DNA of 64,000 bases, from positions 310,001-374,000 of the forward strand of contig CP117875.1 in the NCBI GenBank assembly GCA_028736075.1, read 5' to 3'. Below are positions 28,374-37,197 of this stretch, in pieces. A model generated the notes under the pieces. That model made no database searches. It had not been told where the DNA came from and worked only from the letters and a program-made list of their open reading frames with translations. The translations under genes were made by a program, and so were the position numbers. This DNA comes from Chryseobacterium sp. KACC 21268. Lineage in GTDB: Bacteria > Bacteroidota > Bacteroidia > Flavobacteriales > Weeksellaceae. Positions within the stretch are counted from its first letter, which is position 1. The number at the start of each line of letters is the position of its first letter.

Positions 28374-29174
28374 TTATTGATAATTGATTTTATGGTTTAA
28401 TTCAATAGGATTATTGTTTTTCCGAATGTACTCCTGACTGTCCTCATTCATTTGTCTGATGTTTGGTTCAATTTTATTACCATTTGCATCTGTCATCAAA
28501 ACTTTATTGGATTTCACTCGTAATTCTAGATCCCGATTGGGATTTTCATAATAATTTTTCGCCAATTGATTAAATTGATTCCAATCAATCGGGATTAGTT
28601 GATTTTTAGCATCAAACAAAACAGTATTTTTTTTGACTTCGATGAGATTAAAACTATATTCTGCCTTATTGTCCTCAATTGAAACAATTATACCAGGTAA
28701 CCCACAAAAAATGTAAGGGCCATCGCTGATAGGTATTTCGCTGGTGAACCAAGCAGACCAATCTCTTCCACCATAAGTCACAGTTGCTTTTTGTACATCA
28801 TAACCTGCAATCTTCTTCTTATCAGATAAAATTTTCCAATTCAGTCTTTCATCGATAGTTAGAAGAAAATTGTTTTCAGAATTGGTAATTATTTTTTGCG
28901 TTTGACCGCTTGATAAATCTTTTTTGATATAGAATTGATTTTCAAATCCGATGCTGTTCATAGGAGAACCATTATTGATTTTTAGAGAATCTCCATCGCG
29001 GTCAACCATTTCTCTGAAGATAGATTTATCGTCTACAAAATCTAAGATCATTATTTGAGGACGTTGTTTATCGAGAGTTAAATTAGTTTTGCATATTGCT
29101 GAATATGTAATTTTCAGTTTTTGTCCAAAGCTGAGTCCGGAAAGCAATAGTAAAAAGTAGAATGTTTTTATCAT
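28374..29174 (-). CDS. GLPGLI-family secreted protein
   Basis: 266 residues with a signal peptide (about 1-18, ending LSFGQ). The family signature is present: GGRDWSAWFTSEIPISDGP and then FCGLPGIIVSIED (around residues 140-180). GLPGLI proteins are Bacteroidota-specific exported proteins of unknown function. The ATG at 29174 overlaps the stop of the preceding TPR gene (TGATG), so the two are translationally coupled. Confidence 0.85.
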   Translation of the reverse strand: MIKTFYFLLLLSGLSFGQKLKITYSAICKTNLTLDKQRPQIMILDFVDDKSIFREMVDRDGDSLKINNGSPMNSIGFENQFYIKKDLSSGQTQKIITNSENNFLLTIDERLNWKILSDKKKIAGYDVQKATVTYGGRDWSAWFTSEIPISDGPYIFCGLPGIIVSIEDNKAEYSFNLIEVKKNTVLFDAKNQLIPIDWNQFNQLAKNYYENPNRDLELRVKSNKVLMTDANGNKIEPNIRQMNEDSQEYIRKNNNPIELNHKINYQ

Positions 29175-29971
29175 CAGTTCAGATTTATCATATACCAATT
29201 GACTTGATAAGGGTATCTCTCATAGGGAGAATCTCCTTCATTAATAGTCATTCCACTATCATAATTTTTTTTTGCTAATCTTGCGCTTTCCAAATATTTT
29301 GAATAGTCGCTATCCAATTTATAAATATTCAGAGCTTTGTAATATTCTGCATCTGAAAAATTGGGGTAATATTTCAAAGCTTTGTCAAATTCTTCAACTG
29401 CTTTTTTGTAATCTCGTTTTTCATAATAAATAACGCCAGTATAAAAACAGCAAAGAGGTGAAACCCAATCTTCTCCACTTTGTTCTTTTGTTTTTTCAAT
29501 TTCCGCTTTCATCAAGTTTAAAGCTTTATCATATTGATTGAGTTGCAAATAACAAAGCGATTTATAAAAATCATACGAATGATCATTTTGGATTCCATCT
29601 CCAAATTCTTTTGTTGCATCATCCAAATCTTTCAAGGCATCAGAATAATTTTTCGAAAAAATACATTTCAGAAAACCTCTTCTTCCCAAATATTCTTTTC
29701 GGTTGTAGAAAACTGCCTTGTCGTAACTTTTCAAAGCCAATTCATATTTTCTTGTTTTCCAAAGTGGAAGAGCTTTGTGATGCCAGAAAATAGCAATCGT
29801 TGAATCTGCTTTTATACCTTCATTGATACAATCTTCCCAACCTTGCGCTAAATAATGAAATTGATAAGCACATTTTTTTGTGTATTTTTCTATGATTGAG
29901 TCTTGTTTCTGATTTTGAGAAAAAGAATTGTTAAATATACTTATGAATATTAAAAGTAAAATTTTATTCAT
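29174..29971 (-). CDS. secreted TPR protein
   Basis: 265 residues, signal peptide (about 1-18, ending NSFSQ), then repeated A-x-x-x-Y-D-K-A-L/V-type helices of tetratricopeptide repeats (for example SYDKAVFYN, EFDKALKYYPNFSDAEYYKA). Likely a periplasmic protein-binding scaffold. It is coupled to the following GLPGLI gene by a one-base overlap and begins six bases after the metalloprotease-like gene ends. Confidence 0.8.
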   Translation of the reverse strand: MNKILLLIFISIFNNSFSQNQKQDSIIEKYTKKCAYQFHYLAQGWEDCINEGIKADSTIAIFWHHKALPLWKTRKYELALKSYDKAVFYNRKEYLGRRGFLKCIFSKNYSDALKDLDDATKEFGDGIQNDHSYDFYKSLCYLQLNQYDKALNLMKAEIEKTKEQSGEDWVSPLCCFYTGVIYYEKRDYKKAVEEFDKALKYYPNFSDAEYYKALNIYKLDSDYSKYLESARLAKKNYDSGMTINEGDSPYERYPYQVNWYMINLN

Positions 29972-29977
29972 ATCAGG

Positions 29978-30493
29978 TTACTTTATTTTAAGATCCTCTA
30001 ATAGTTTTTCAACTTCTAATTTTTGTTCAGCATACTTTAGTTGAAGTTCACTTCCTTCACCCATTCTTGAGTAATAGATCAATGCTTTTTCTCCGAAGAA
30101 TTTGAGATAGTAATCAGAAAGCGTCGGGATTTGAGGAAAGTTGGTGTGGAAAAGCATTTCGTAGTAAGCTTGCCATTCGCGTTCGTTCTTGTCCATTACC
30201 ATCATTCTCGGCGATTTCTGGCGAACGTGCAACATCTCGTGAGCCAACATATTTAGAACTAAGGTCAAATCAAAATCGAAGAGGTTCTTGGGAATCATCA
30301 CGTGTTGCAATTCTCCTAGTTCTCCATTTGCGGTTAAGAGAATGGAATTCTTTTCTAATTCATCGCGGAAACCAAAGCCTGCAAAGTTATCGTCGTCCAA
30401 ATCGAATTGGTGAATGAGGAATTTTGCGGCGTCCAGGATTTCGCCGGTTTCTTTGTAAGCGTTGAGGTTGAATTGTAGTTTTTCGTAGTTCAT
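29978..30493 (-). CDS. putative HExxH metalloprotease of unknown family
   Basis: 171 residues without signal peptide. A clear zinc-protease motif HEMLH (85-89) sits after a hydrophobic strand (LTLVLNMLA), and a Glu in NEREWQAYYE about 15 residues further could be the third ligand. I do not recognise the family. ATG 30493 is chosen because the sequence from MNYEKLQF is dense and structured, and a perfect promoter lies just upstream. Substrate unknown; an intracellular or surface-remodelling protease is possible. Confidence 0.75.
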   Translation of the reverse strand: MNYEKLQFNLNAYKETGEILDAAKFLIHQFDLDDDNFAGFGFRDELEKNSILLTANGELGELQHVMIPKNLFDFDLTLVLNMLAHEMLHVRQKSPRMMVMDKNEREWQAYYEMLFHTNFPQIPTLSDYYLKFFGEKALIYYSRMGEGSELQLKYAEQKLEVEKLLEDLKIK

Positions 30494-30520
30494 CTGTGTT
30501 TTTGTAGATTCTAATTTAAT

Positions 30521-30551
30521 CAAATTTACAATTTAAAGACAAATGTTCAAA
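30521..30551 (-). promoter_or_regulatory. predicted promoter of the HExxH/TPR/GLPGLI/CsaA run
   Basis: On the minus strand TTTG (30551-30548), 19-base spacer, TAAATTTG (30528-30521), an exact match to the Bacteroidota consensus, 28 bases before the HExxH gene. Confidence 0.75.
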
Positions 30552-30559
30552 ATAGGTCG

Positions 30560-30682
30560 TCACCGCGCCCCGACTTGAGTGGAGCTCTTTTTGTCATTGC
30601 GATTGCTGAATCGTTCTATGGATTGCTTCCCGTCTTTCGCAATGACAAAAAAGCGGGAACGGAAGGCGGATAAAGGCGCCCA
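30560..30682. repeat. intergenic repeat element with long hairpin arms
   Basis: Between the HExxH gene and sufD. Contains the inverted repeat CTTTTTGTCATTGCGA (30587-30602) / TCGCAATGACAAAAAAG (30637-30653) around a 34-base loop, flanked by GC-rich segments unlike the AT-rich surroundings. The GTCATTGCGA/TCGCAATGAC core looks like a family scattered in flavobacterial spacers (recollection, not checked). No ORF or promoter inside. Confidence 0.65.
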
Positions 30683-30690
30683 AAAATAAA

Positions 30691-30714
30691 AAATCCCAGA
30701 AAATTCCGGGATTT
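30691..30714 (-). terminator. terminator after the suf operon
   Basis: On the minus strand AAATCCC / GGGATTT with a 10-base loop followed by a T-rich run, 20 bases past the sufD stop. Confidence 0.75.
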
Positions 30715-30734
30715 AGATTGTTTATGTTGAAGTT

Positions 30735-32042
30735 TTAAAATTCCATACTTACCTCCAGCTTTTCAGCGAGTAATTTTGAAACCTTTACTTTTAATGGTTC
30801 AATATCAATGTTTTGCATCGCATCGTTGGCGAAAGCGTAAAGCAAAAGTGCTCTGGCTTCTTTCTTGGAAATTCCTCTCGCTCTCAGGTAGAACATCGCA
30901 TCTGCGTTTAGCTGCCCAACGGTACAACCGTGCGAACATTTCACATCATCGGCGAAAATCTCCAGCTGAGGTTTTGTATCGATGCTTGCGCCTTCGTCCA
31001 GAAGGATGTTGTTGTTTTGCTGATAAGCATTGGTTTTCTGTGCGATCTTGTTCACGAAAACTTTTCCGTTGAAAACACCGTGCGATCTGTCTTTGAAGAT
31101 CCCTTTGTAGTTCTGGTAAGATTCGCAATTTGGCGTGTTGTGGTGCACGGCCGTGTGGTGATCTACCAATTGGTCTTTTCCGATGATCGTGATCCCGTTC
31201 ATAAACGAATTGATATTCTCACCGTTGTGGATGAAATCCAGATTGTTACGAACCAATTTTCCTCCGAAAGTGAACGTGTTCACCGTCGTCAAACTGTCTC
31301 TTTCCTGCTTCGCAAAGGTGTGGTCTACGAGGTAAGACGTGTCGTTGTCATTCTGCAATTTGTGCCAATCGGTTTTTGCATTTTGATAAGTGAAAATCTC
31401 TGTTACAGAGTTGGTTAGCACGAAATATTCGTCCAGATTGTGATGACTTTCGATGATCTCCACTTTGGCGCCTTCTTCTACGATCAAGAGATTTCTTGTG
31501 TTGTAGAAGGTGTTCTCTTCCTGATTTTGAGAAAGATAGAAGACGTGAATTGGTTTCTCGATCACTACATTTTTTGGCACTCTCAAGAAGAATCCGAATT
31601 TGCAGTAAGCTGAGTTCAGGTTCGTGAAAGCCAGATCTTTGTTGGCAATCGTGTTGAAATATTTGTCGAAAACCTCTTTGTGAGCTTCATCGTTCAATGC
31701 GTAATTGAAAGAAATGAACTCTGCATTTCCGATGGAAATCTTGGAAAATTCTTTGTGAAGTTTTCCGTTGATGAAAACGATTCTGTCAAAGTTTTCCTCG
31801 CCCAAATGAAGCGCATCCAATTGCTCTCTCGAGATGTGGTGCTCCTCTGTCGGGAAAAAATTGTAGTTTTTCTCCGTGATCTCTTTTAGGTTGGTGTATT
31901 TGTATTCTTCGTCTTTTTTGGTCGGAAAACCTTTCAAAGCAAAAGCCTCAAGAGCGGTTTTTCTGTCCTCGTCCAAAAACCTGTGACGAAGCGTTCCCAA
32001 AAAATCTGAATGTTGATCTATTGTCTGTTCAAATAAAGCCAT
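30735..32042 (-). CDS. sufD: Fe-S cluster assembly scaffold subunit SufD
   Basis: 435 residues, the beta-helical partner of SufB in the SufBC2D cluster-assembly scaffold. The C-terminal SufBD domain with CSHGCTVGQLNADAMFYLRAR (split here as CSHGCTVG and MFYLRAR) is intact. ATG 32042 (MALFEQTIDQ) gives the usual family start; a second ATG at 32063 would add seven residues. Last gene of the suf operon. Confidence 0.95.
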   Translation of the reverse strand: MALFEQTIDQHSDFLGTLRHRFLDEDRKTALEAFALKGFPTKKDEEYKYTNLKEITEKNYNFFPTEEHHISREQLDALHLGEENFDRIVFINGKLHKEFSKISIGNAEFISFNYALNDEAHKEVFDKYFNTIANKDLAFTNLNSAYCKFGFFLRVPKNVVIEKPIHVFYLSQNQEENTFYNTRNLLIVEEGAKVEIIESHHNLDEYFVLTNSVTEIFTYQNAKTDWHKLQNDNDTSYLVDHTFAKQERDSLTTVNTFTFGGKLVRNNLDFIHNGENINSFMNGITIIGKDQLVDHHTAVHHNTPNCESYQNYKGIFKDRSHGVFNGKVFVNKIAQKTNAYQQNNNILLDEGASIDTKPQLEIFADDVKCSHGCTVGQLNADAMFYLRARGISKKEARALLLYAFANDAMQNIDIEPLKVKVSKLLAEKLEVSMEF

Positions 32043-32081
32043 TGTAATGGTTTGATTTTGCATCTGTTAGAAGATTTGTTT

Positions 32082-32825
32082 TTAGTTTAAAAGCCAGTCG
32101 TAGCCTTTTTCTTCCAATTCTAGTGCTAGAGATTTATCTCCTGTTTTAATAATTTTCCCGTCTGCCAAAACGTGTACGAAATCTGGCTGAATGTAATTCA
32201 AAAGTCTTTGGTAGTGCGTGATCAAAAGAACGGCATTGCCTTCATTTTTGAATTTGTTAACACCATCAGCAACGATTCTCAAAGCATCGATATCAAGTCC
32301 GGAATCGGTCTCATCCAGGATGGCCAATTTTGGATTGAGCATCATCATTTGGAAGATCTCGTTTCTTTTTTTCTCACCTCCGGAGAAACCTTCGTTTAGA
32401 GATCTAGAAAGGAAATCTTTTTTGATGCCCAATTGCTCAGATTTTTCACGGATCAGGCCAAGCATTTCTTTTGCGCCCATATCTTCCAGGCCATTTGCTT
32501 TTCTGGTCTCATTAAGCGCTGCTTTGATGAAGTTGGTAACAGAAACGCCAGGAATCTCAACCGGATATTGGAACGAAAGGAAAATCCCTTTGTGCGCTCT
32601 TTCCTCTGGTGCATCTTCAGCAATATCTTCACCTTCGAAAAGGATGTTTCCTTCGGTCACTTCATAATCTTCTTTCCCTGCGATCACAGAGGAAAGTGTA
32701 GATTTTCCAGCACCATTCGGTCCCATAATTGCGTGAACCTCGCCTGGTTTAATCTCAAGATTGATTCCTTTTAATATTTCTGCGCCATCTTCAATTTTGG
32801 CGTGTAAGTTTTTGATTTGTAACAT
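32082..32825 (-). CDS. sufC: Fe-S cluster assembly ATPase SufC
   Basis: 247 residues, a soluble ABC ATPase that drives the SufBCD scaffold. Walker [10 protein letters not shown], the SufC-specific signature [14 protein letters not shown] and Walker [13 protein letters not shown] are all present. It is set between the hydroxyisourate hydrolase gene and sufD on the same strand. Confidence 0.97.
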   Translation of the reverse strand: MLQIKNLHAKIEDGAEILKGINLEIKPGEVHAIMGPNGAGKSTLSSVIAGKEDYEVTEGNILFEGEDIAEDAPEERAHKGIFLSFQYPVEIPGVSVTNFIKAALNETRKANGLEDMGAKEMLGLIREKSEQLGIKKDFLSRSLNEGFSGGEKKRNEIFQMMMLNPKLAILDETDSGLDIDALRIVADGVNKFKNEGNAVLLITHYQRLLNYIQPDFVHVLADGKIIKTGDKSLALELEEKGYDWLLN

Positions 32826-32857
32826 CCTTAGTTATACTTTTCTTTATGTCAATTATA

Positions 32858-33274
32858 TTAGCTTCCTCTGTAAGTTGAATATCCAAACGGTGATAATGTA
32901 ATCGGCACGTGATAATGCCTGTCATCTTTGATCTGGAATACAACTTCAATAAATGGATAGAAGCTTTCTATTTTTTTATTTTTAAAATAATCTTCTGTTA
33001 AGAATATCAGTTTATATTTTCCGTAATTGCTTTTTAAGTCTTTAGAATATGGTAAAAAATCGGCGATCCTACCATTCTTGTCCGTTTGTTTTTTGCCTAA
33101 TGAAACCCATTGTTTTGTAGTCTCATCAAACTTTTCCAACTGAACATCTACTTTCTCGACAGGTTGACCAACGGTGATGTCAAGAATATGGCTTGAAAGC
33201 TGAAATTCCTTCTCTTCCTGAGCCGAAACGCTGGTAAATAATATGACGAAAAATAGATATAAAAACTTTTTCAT
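32858..33274 (-). CDS. uraH: periplasmic 5-hydroxyisourate hydrolase, transthyretin-like
   Basis: 138 residues with a signal peptide (about 1-19, ending VSAQE). The active-site set of HIU hydrolase is present: H29 in SSHILD, R69 in DKNGRI, H122 in HYHVPITLSP and the C-terminal YRGS (135-138). The enzyme opens 5-hydroxyisourate in urate breakdown. It starts nine bases after sufB stops and is followed 32 bases later by sufC, so it is embedded in the suf operon. No uricase or OHCU decarboxylase is nearby; the true substrate could differ. Confidence 0.85.
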   Translation of the reverse strand: MKKFLYLFFVILFTSVSAQEEKEFQLSSHILDITVGQPVEKVDVQLEKFDETTKQWVSLGKKQTDKNGRIADFLPYSKDLKSNYGKYKLIFLTEDYFKNKKIESFYPFIEVVFQIKDDRHYHVPITLSPFGYSTYRGS

Positions 33275-33283
33275 TATCTCTGA

Positions 33284-34732
33284 TTATCCTACTGAACCTT
33301 CAAGCGAGATCTCCAATAATTTTTGAGCTTCAATCGCGAATTCCATTGGAAGCTTGTTCAAAACTTCCTTACTGAAACCATTCACAATCAATGCAATTGC
33401 TCTCTCTGTATCGATTCCTCTTTGGTTGCAATAAAAGATCTGATCTTCACCGATTTTCGAAGTTGTAGCCTCGTGTTCCAATTGTGCTGTAGGATCTTTG
33501 ATCTCGATGTATGGGAAAGTGTGTGCGCCACATTCGTTACCCATCAACAAAGAATCACATTGGGAGAAGTTACGCGCTCCTTTTGCAGAAGGCATCACTT
33601 TTACCAAACCTCTGTATGAGTTTTGAGATTTCCCAGCAGAGATTCCTTTAGAGATAATTGTCGATCTTGAATTTTTACCGATGTGGATCATCTTTGTCCC
33701 TGTATCAGCGTATTGGTGATTATTCGTTACGGCAATCGAATAAAATTCTCCAATTGAATTATCACCTTTCAAGATACAAGATGGATATTTCCAAGTTACG
33801 GCAGAACCAGTTTCTACTTGTGTCCAAGAGATCTTTGCTCTGTTTTCACAAAGTCCTCTCTTCGTCACAAAGTTGAAAACACCTCCTTTTCCTTCCTCAT
33901 TTCCTGGATACCAGTTCTGAACGGTAGAATATTTAATCTCAGCGTCATCCATTGCGATTAATTCTACAACGGCAGCGTGTAATTGATTTTCATCTCTAGA
34001 CGGTGCCGTACAACCTTCCAAATATGAAACGTAACTTCCTGCATCAGCGATGACCAAAGTTCTCTCGAACTGTCCGGTTCCTGACTGATTGATTCTGAAA
34101 TAGGTTGACAATTCCATAGGGCATTTCACGCCTTTTGGAATGTAGCAGAAACTTCCGTCAGAGAAAACTGCGGAGTTAAGTGCTGCGTAGAAGTTATCGC
34201 CTCTCGGAACTACTTTCCCAAGATATTTTTTAACGAGGTCTGGATGGTTCTTGATCGCTTCTGAAATAGAGCAGAAGATCACACCTTTCTCCAACAAAGT
34301 CGCTTGGAAAGTGGTTTTCACGGAAACAGAATCCATTACGATGTCAACTGCTACGTTTGAGAGTCTTTTTTGCTCTTCGATGTTGATTCCTAGTTTAGCA
34401 AAAGTTGCCAAAAGCTCTGGGTCAACTTCGTCAAGACTTGCCAATTCCGGTTTTTTGGTCGGAGCAGCATAATATCTGATCGCTTGGAAATCCGGTTTTT
34501 CATATTTGATGTTGGCCCAATCCGGTTCTGTCATTTTCTGCCAGATTCGGAAAGATTCCAAACGCCATTCCGTCATCCATTCTGGCTCTTCTTTCTTTGC
34601 AGAAATAGCGCGCACGATGTCTTCATTCAGTCCAGTCGGGAAATCATCATACTCGATATCGGTATAAAAGCCCGCCTCATATTCTTTAGTTTTAAGGTCT
34701 TCCCTTAAATCGTCCTCTGTATATTTTGCCAT
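33284..34732 (-). CDS. sufB: Fe-S cluster assembly scaffold subunit SufB
   Basis: 482 residues, the main scaffold protein of the SUF system, assembling Fe-S clusters under oxidative or iron stress. The long SufBD beta-helix with [20 protein letters not shown] and the C-terminal [20 protein letters not shown] region are intact. It follows the sufA-like gene by 95 bases and is followed closely by uraH. Confidence 0.97.
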   Translation of the reverse strand: MAKYTEDDLREDLKTKEYEAGFYTDIEYDDFPTGLNEDIVRAISAKKEEPEWMTEWRLESFRIWQKMTEPDWANIKYEKPDFQAIRYYAAPTKKPELASLDEVDPELLATFAKLGINIEEQKRLSNVAVDIVMDSVSVKTTFQATLLEKGVIFCSISEAIKNHPDLVKKYLGKVVPRGDNFYAALNSAVFSDGSFCYIPKGVKCPMELSTYFRINQSGTGQFERTLVIADAGSYVSYLEGCTAPSRDENQLHAAVVELIAMDDAEIKYSTVQNWYPGNEEGKGGVFNFVTKRGLCENRAKISWTQVETGSAVTWKYPSCILKGDNSIGEFYSIAVTNNHQYADTGTKMIHIGKNSRSTIISKGISAGKSQNSYRGLVKVMPSAKGARNFSQCDSLLMGNECGAHTFPYIEIKDPTAQLEHEATTSKIGEDQIFYCNQRGIDTERAIALIVNGFSKEVLNKLPMEFAIEAQKLLEISLEGSVG

Positions 34733-34827
34733 TATATTTTTAACGCAAAGCGCGCTAAGATTTTTTAATATTATTTCTTTTTAAGCTCAAAACTTAATAA
34801 AGCAAATGTCTTCGAAGTTTCTAATTT
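34733..34827. other. sufA-sufB spacer with a short repeat-like motif
   Basis: Only AT-rich sequence plus AACGCAAAGCGCGCTAAGA (about 34741-34759), a motif reminiscent of short intergenic repeats in related genomes. No ORF or terminator is evident, so the suf genes probably stay on one transcript. Confidence 0.35.
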
Positions 34828-35157
34828 TTAAAGACTGAAACTCTCTCCGCAGCCACAAGTTCTTGCAGCATTTGGATTGTTAAAAATAAAACCTTTCCCG
34901 TTCAATCCGCCAGAATATTCCAGGACTGTTCCTGCAAGATAAAGGATGGATTTTTTCTCAATAATGACTCTTACGCCGTTATCTTCGAAGATCGTGTCGG
35001 TTTCATTTTTTATATTATCAAACTTCAAGACGTATTCTAGTCCGGAACAACCGCCACTTTTTACGCCTACTCTTATATAGTCAGTCTCAGGGTTGAAGCC
35101 TTCTTCGGTCATCAACTGAGCCGCCTTAGATTTTGCCTGATCGCTTACTTGTATCAT
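34828..35157 (-). CDS. HesB/IscA-type Fe-S carrier (SufA-like)
   Basis: 109 residues, A-type carrier that takes Fe-S clusters from the SufBCD scaffold to target proteins. The three conserved cysteines are visible: one in GVKSGGCSGLEY and two in the C-terminal CGCGES. First gene of the suf operon, with an exact promoter just upstream. Confidence 0.93.
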   Translation of the reverse strand: MIQVSDQAKSKAAQLMTEEGFNPETDYIRVGVKSGGCSGLEYVLKFDNIKNETDTIFEDNGVRVIIEKKSILYLAGTVLEYSGGLNGKGFIFNNPNAARTCGCGESFSL

Positions 35158-35167
35158 TGTTTTTATT

Positions 35168-35185
35168 TAGACTGATTTTAGTCTA
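35168..35185 (-). promoter_or_regulatory. dyad at the suf transcription start (candidate operator)
   Basis: Inverted repeat TAGACT (35168-35173) / AGTCTA (35180-35185), 6-base spacer, immediately downstream of the -7 element where a repressor would block initiation. Regulator unknown; an iron or redox regulator is plausible by function. Confidence 0.4.
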
Positions 35186-35217
35186 CAAAAGTACGAACTA
35201 ATTTCCGCAATCTCAAA
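35186..35217 (-). promoter_or_regulatory. predicted suf operon promoter
   Basis: On the minus strand TTTG (35217-35214), 20-base spacer, TACTTTTG (35193-35186): an exact Bacteroidota consensus upstream of the sufA-like gene. Confidence 0.8.
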
Positions 35218-35343
35218 TCGATGACATCTATTTTGATGATTTTCTAAGTTGGACCAGTAATGCTTTAGTAATGAGAAACAGTTTGTTAATGTTAAATTCT
35301 TATCAAAAAATGAACAATTATTAATTCTGATAATTCTTATAAT

Positions 35344-35351
35344 TAACTTTG
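35344..35351 (+). promoter_or_regulatory. predicted -7 element of the GLPGLI gene pair
   Basis: TAACTTTG matches TAnnTTTG, 35 bases before the ATG at 35387. No obvious -33. Confidence 0.5.
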
Positions 35352-35386
35352 CTTGATTTTGTTAATCAAACAATCAGTTTTAAATT

Positions 35387-36337
35387 ATGAAGAAACTCCT
35401 CATTTTGATGCTTATGTTTTCCTTTTTCGGAAAAGTTTTCAGTCAAACCGAAAGATACATTTACCAAACAGAAGTGAATCCGGATACCATCAACCTTGTG
35501 AATATGAAAGTTGAGAACACGTTTTTGGACATCAAAGGAAACCAATCACTGTTCATCAGCGAAAGCAAATTGCTGAGAGATTCTTTGACCACAGTTCTAA
35601 GACAACAAGGCATTACAGAAACCAAGAAATCGAAAAAAGACAAATCCGAATTTCCAAAATTGCCTAATGGAAAATCAATCCAACCAACATTCTTCGATTA
35701 TTTCATTATAAAAAATAGGGATGACAGATCGGTGAATTTTGTGGAAAGCATTGGCTCAAAGCAAGTTTACTATCAGGAAGACCGAAAAATGAATTGGGAA
35801 ATCTCCACGCAAGTTTCTGATTTTAACAATCATAAAGTTCAAAAGGCAACAATGAATTTCGGTGGTAGAACGTGGACTGCGTGGTTTGCGCCAGAAATTA
35901 AAATCGCTGATGGACCTTATAAATTCCTTGGACTTCCAGGATTGATCTTGAAATTGGAAGATGACAAAGGCGATTACAGATTCAGCTTTGTGAAGAAGGT
36001 CAATATTGAAAAAGCCTTTTCGGAAATCATAAAACCAGAAGCCAGAAAATCGACAAGGATCAACTTTCAAGGTGATAAAGCTTCCGTGAGAATGGAAATG
36101 GTGAAGAATAAAGACCCAGAGATCAACTTCGACAGCTTCAACCGAATGAATCAAAGAAACGGCGGAATGAACGGCGGTTTCGGTGGTCAACAAGGTATAA
36201 ATGGAATGCCAAACGGCGATATGGGCGGACAACCAGATATGCAAATGGGAAATCCTTCGTCGCAATCTCCGTCGAACAGTGGAAGTGTGATGAACTTCGG
36301 AAATACAAATCCAATCGAACTAAGTAATAAATATTAA
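35387..36337 (+). CDS. GLPGLI-family secreted protein with Gly/Asn/Met-rich tail
   Basis: 316 residues: signal peptide (about 1-20), the GLPGLI core with FGGRTWTAWFAPEIKIADGP and FLGLPGLILKLED (around residues 160-195), then a low-complexity tail (about 250-305) rich in Gly, Asn, Gln and Met, likely disordered. Exported, function unknown. The following GLPGLI gene starts one base after its stop, so they form a tandem pair. Confidence 0.87.
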   Translation: MKKLLILMLMFSFFGKVFSQTERYIYQTEVNPDTINLVNMKVENTFLDIKGNQSLFISESKLLRDSLTTVLRQQGITETKKSKKDKSEFPKLPNGKSIQPTFFDYFIIKNRDDRSVNFVESIGSKQVYYQEDRKMNWEISTQVSDFNNHKVQKATMNFGGRTWTAWFAPEIKIADGPYKFLGLPGLILKLEDDKGDYRFSFVKKVNIEKAFSEIIKPEARKSTRINFQGDKASVRMEMVKNKDPEINFDSFNRMNQRNGGMNGGFGGQQGINGMPNGDMGGQPDMQMGNPSSQSPSNSGSVMNFGNTNPIELSNKY

Positions 36338-36338
36338 T

Positions 36339-37163
36339 ATGAAAATTTTAAAAATATTAAGCTTACTTGCAATGCCACTTGTAATGGCTCAGCAAAGTAC
36401 TCGTTTCGTCTATCAAGCCACATTGACGCCCGATTCTACAAATGTTGAGAAGAAAACCGAATTGGCCTACCTGGATACAGACGGCAAGAGATCTATTTTC
36501 TACGCCGAGAATTCGATGAAAAGAGATTCTGTAATGGAAAGAATGCGGGCAACAAAGAATTTTGACCGCAGCCAAATGGAAAACTTGAGAAGCAATCTGC
36601 AATTCACAATCGAGAAAGACCTTGCGAATCAAAGTTTGGTCTACAAATCCAGAATCGGAAGAGATAATTATTCTTATCCAGAAACGCCGGTCTTTCAATG
36701 GAATATCTTACCAGAAACTGTAAAAATCGGTGATTACCAAACACAGAAGGCAGAAACCAAATTTGGTGGAAGAACTTGGTATGCGTGGTTCACACAGGAA
36801 ATTCCTTTGCAAGACGGCCCATATAAATTTTCTGGATTGCCTGGTTTGATCGTGAAAGTTCAGGACGAAAAAGGCGATTATTCTTTCGATCTGATGCAAA
36901 CAAAAAAAATATCAGAGTTGCATCAACCTTTGAATCGAGGACAATTTATTACACTTACCAAATCGAAATATGCAGAGATGGAAAAGAAGATGCAAAAAGA
37001 CCCAGTCAGCTTTTTCACAGCTCAGAGAAGTGGCGGCGGTGGAAGAGGACCAGCTGGCGGTGGCGGCAATAGACCGGGAGTTGACCCGAAACAAATGCAG
37101 GAATTCCAAAAAAGGATGGAAGCCGAGGCAAAAAGTAAGAACAATCCCATAGAATTGAAATAA
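36339..37163 (+). CDS. GLPGLI-family secreted protein
   Basis: 274 residues with a signal peptide (about 1-17, ending LVMAQ). The core signature FGGRTWYAWFTQEIPLQDGP and FSGLPGLIVKVQD is intact (around residues 145-180). A short Gly/Arg-rich stretch (about 230-245, RSGGGGRGPAGGGGN) precedes the end. It is the third GLPGLI gene of the window, in tandem with the one before it. Confidence 0.88.
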   Translation: MKILKILSLLAMPLVMAQQSTRFVYQATLTPDSTNVEKKTELAYLDTDGKRSIFYAENSMKRDSVMERMRATKNFDRSQMENLRSNLQFTIEKDLANQSLVYKSRIGRDNYSYPETPVFQWNILPETVKIGDYQTQKAETKFGGRTWYAWFTQEIPLQDGPYKFSGLPGLIVKVQDEKGDYSFDLMQTKKISELHQPLNRGQFITLTKSKYAEMEKKMQKDPVSFFTAQRSGGGGRGPAGGGGNRPGVDPKQMQEFQKRMEAEAKSKNNPIELK

Positions 37164-37167
37164 AAAA

Positions 37168-37194
37168 AATCAGGAACTTAATTCCTGATTTTTT
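37168..37194. terminator. bidirectional terminator after the GLPGLI pair
   Basis: Perfect stem AATCAGGAA / TTCCTGATT, 5-base loop, A-run before and T-run after, between convergent genes. Confidence 0.88.
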
Positions 37195-37197
37195 GTT

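Noticed and set aside
30930-31418. 162-codon frame antisense to sufD
   Set aside because: Shadow of SufD; sequence not protein-like.
35756-36265. 169-codon frame antisense to the first GLPGLI gene
   Set aside because: Shadow of a recognised gene; no independent signals.
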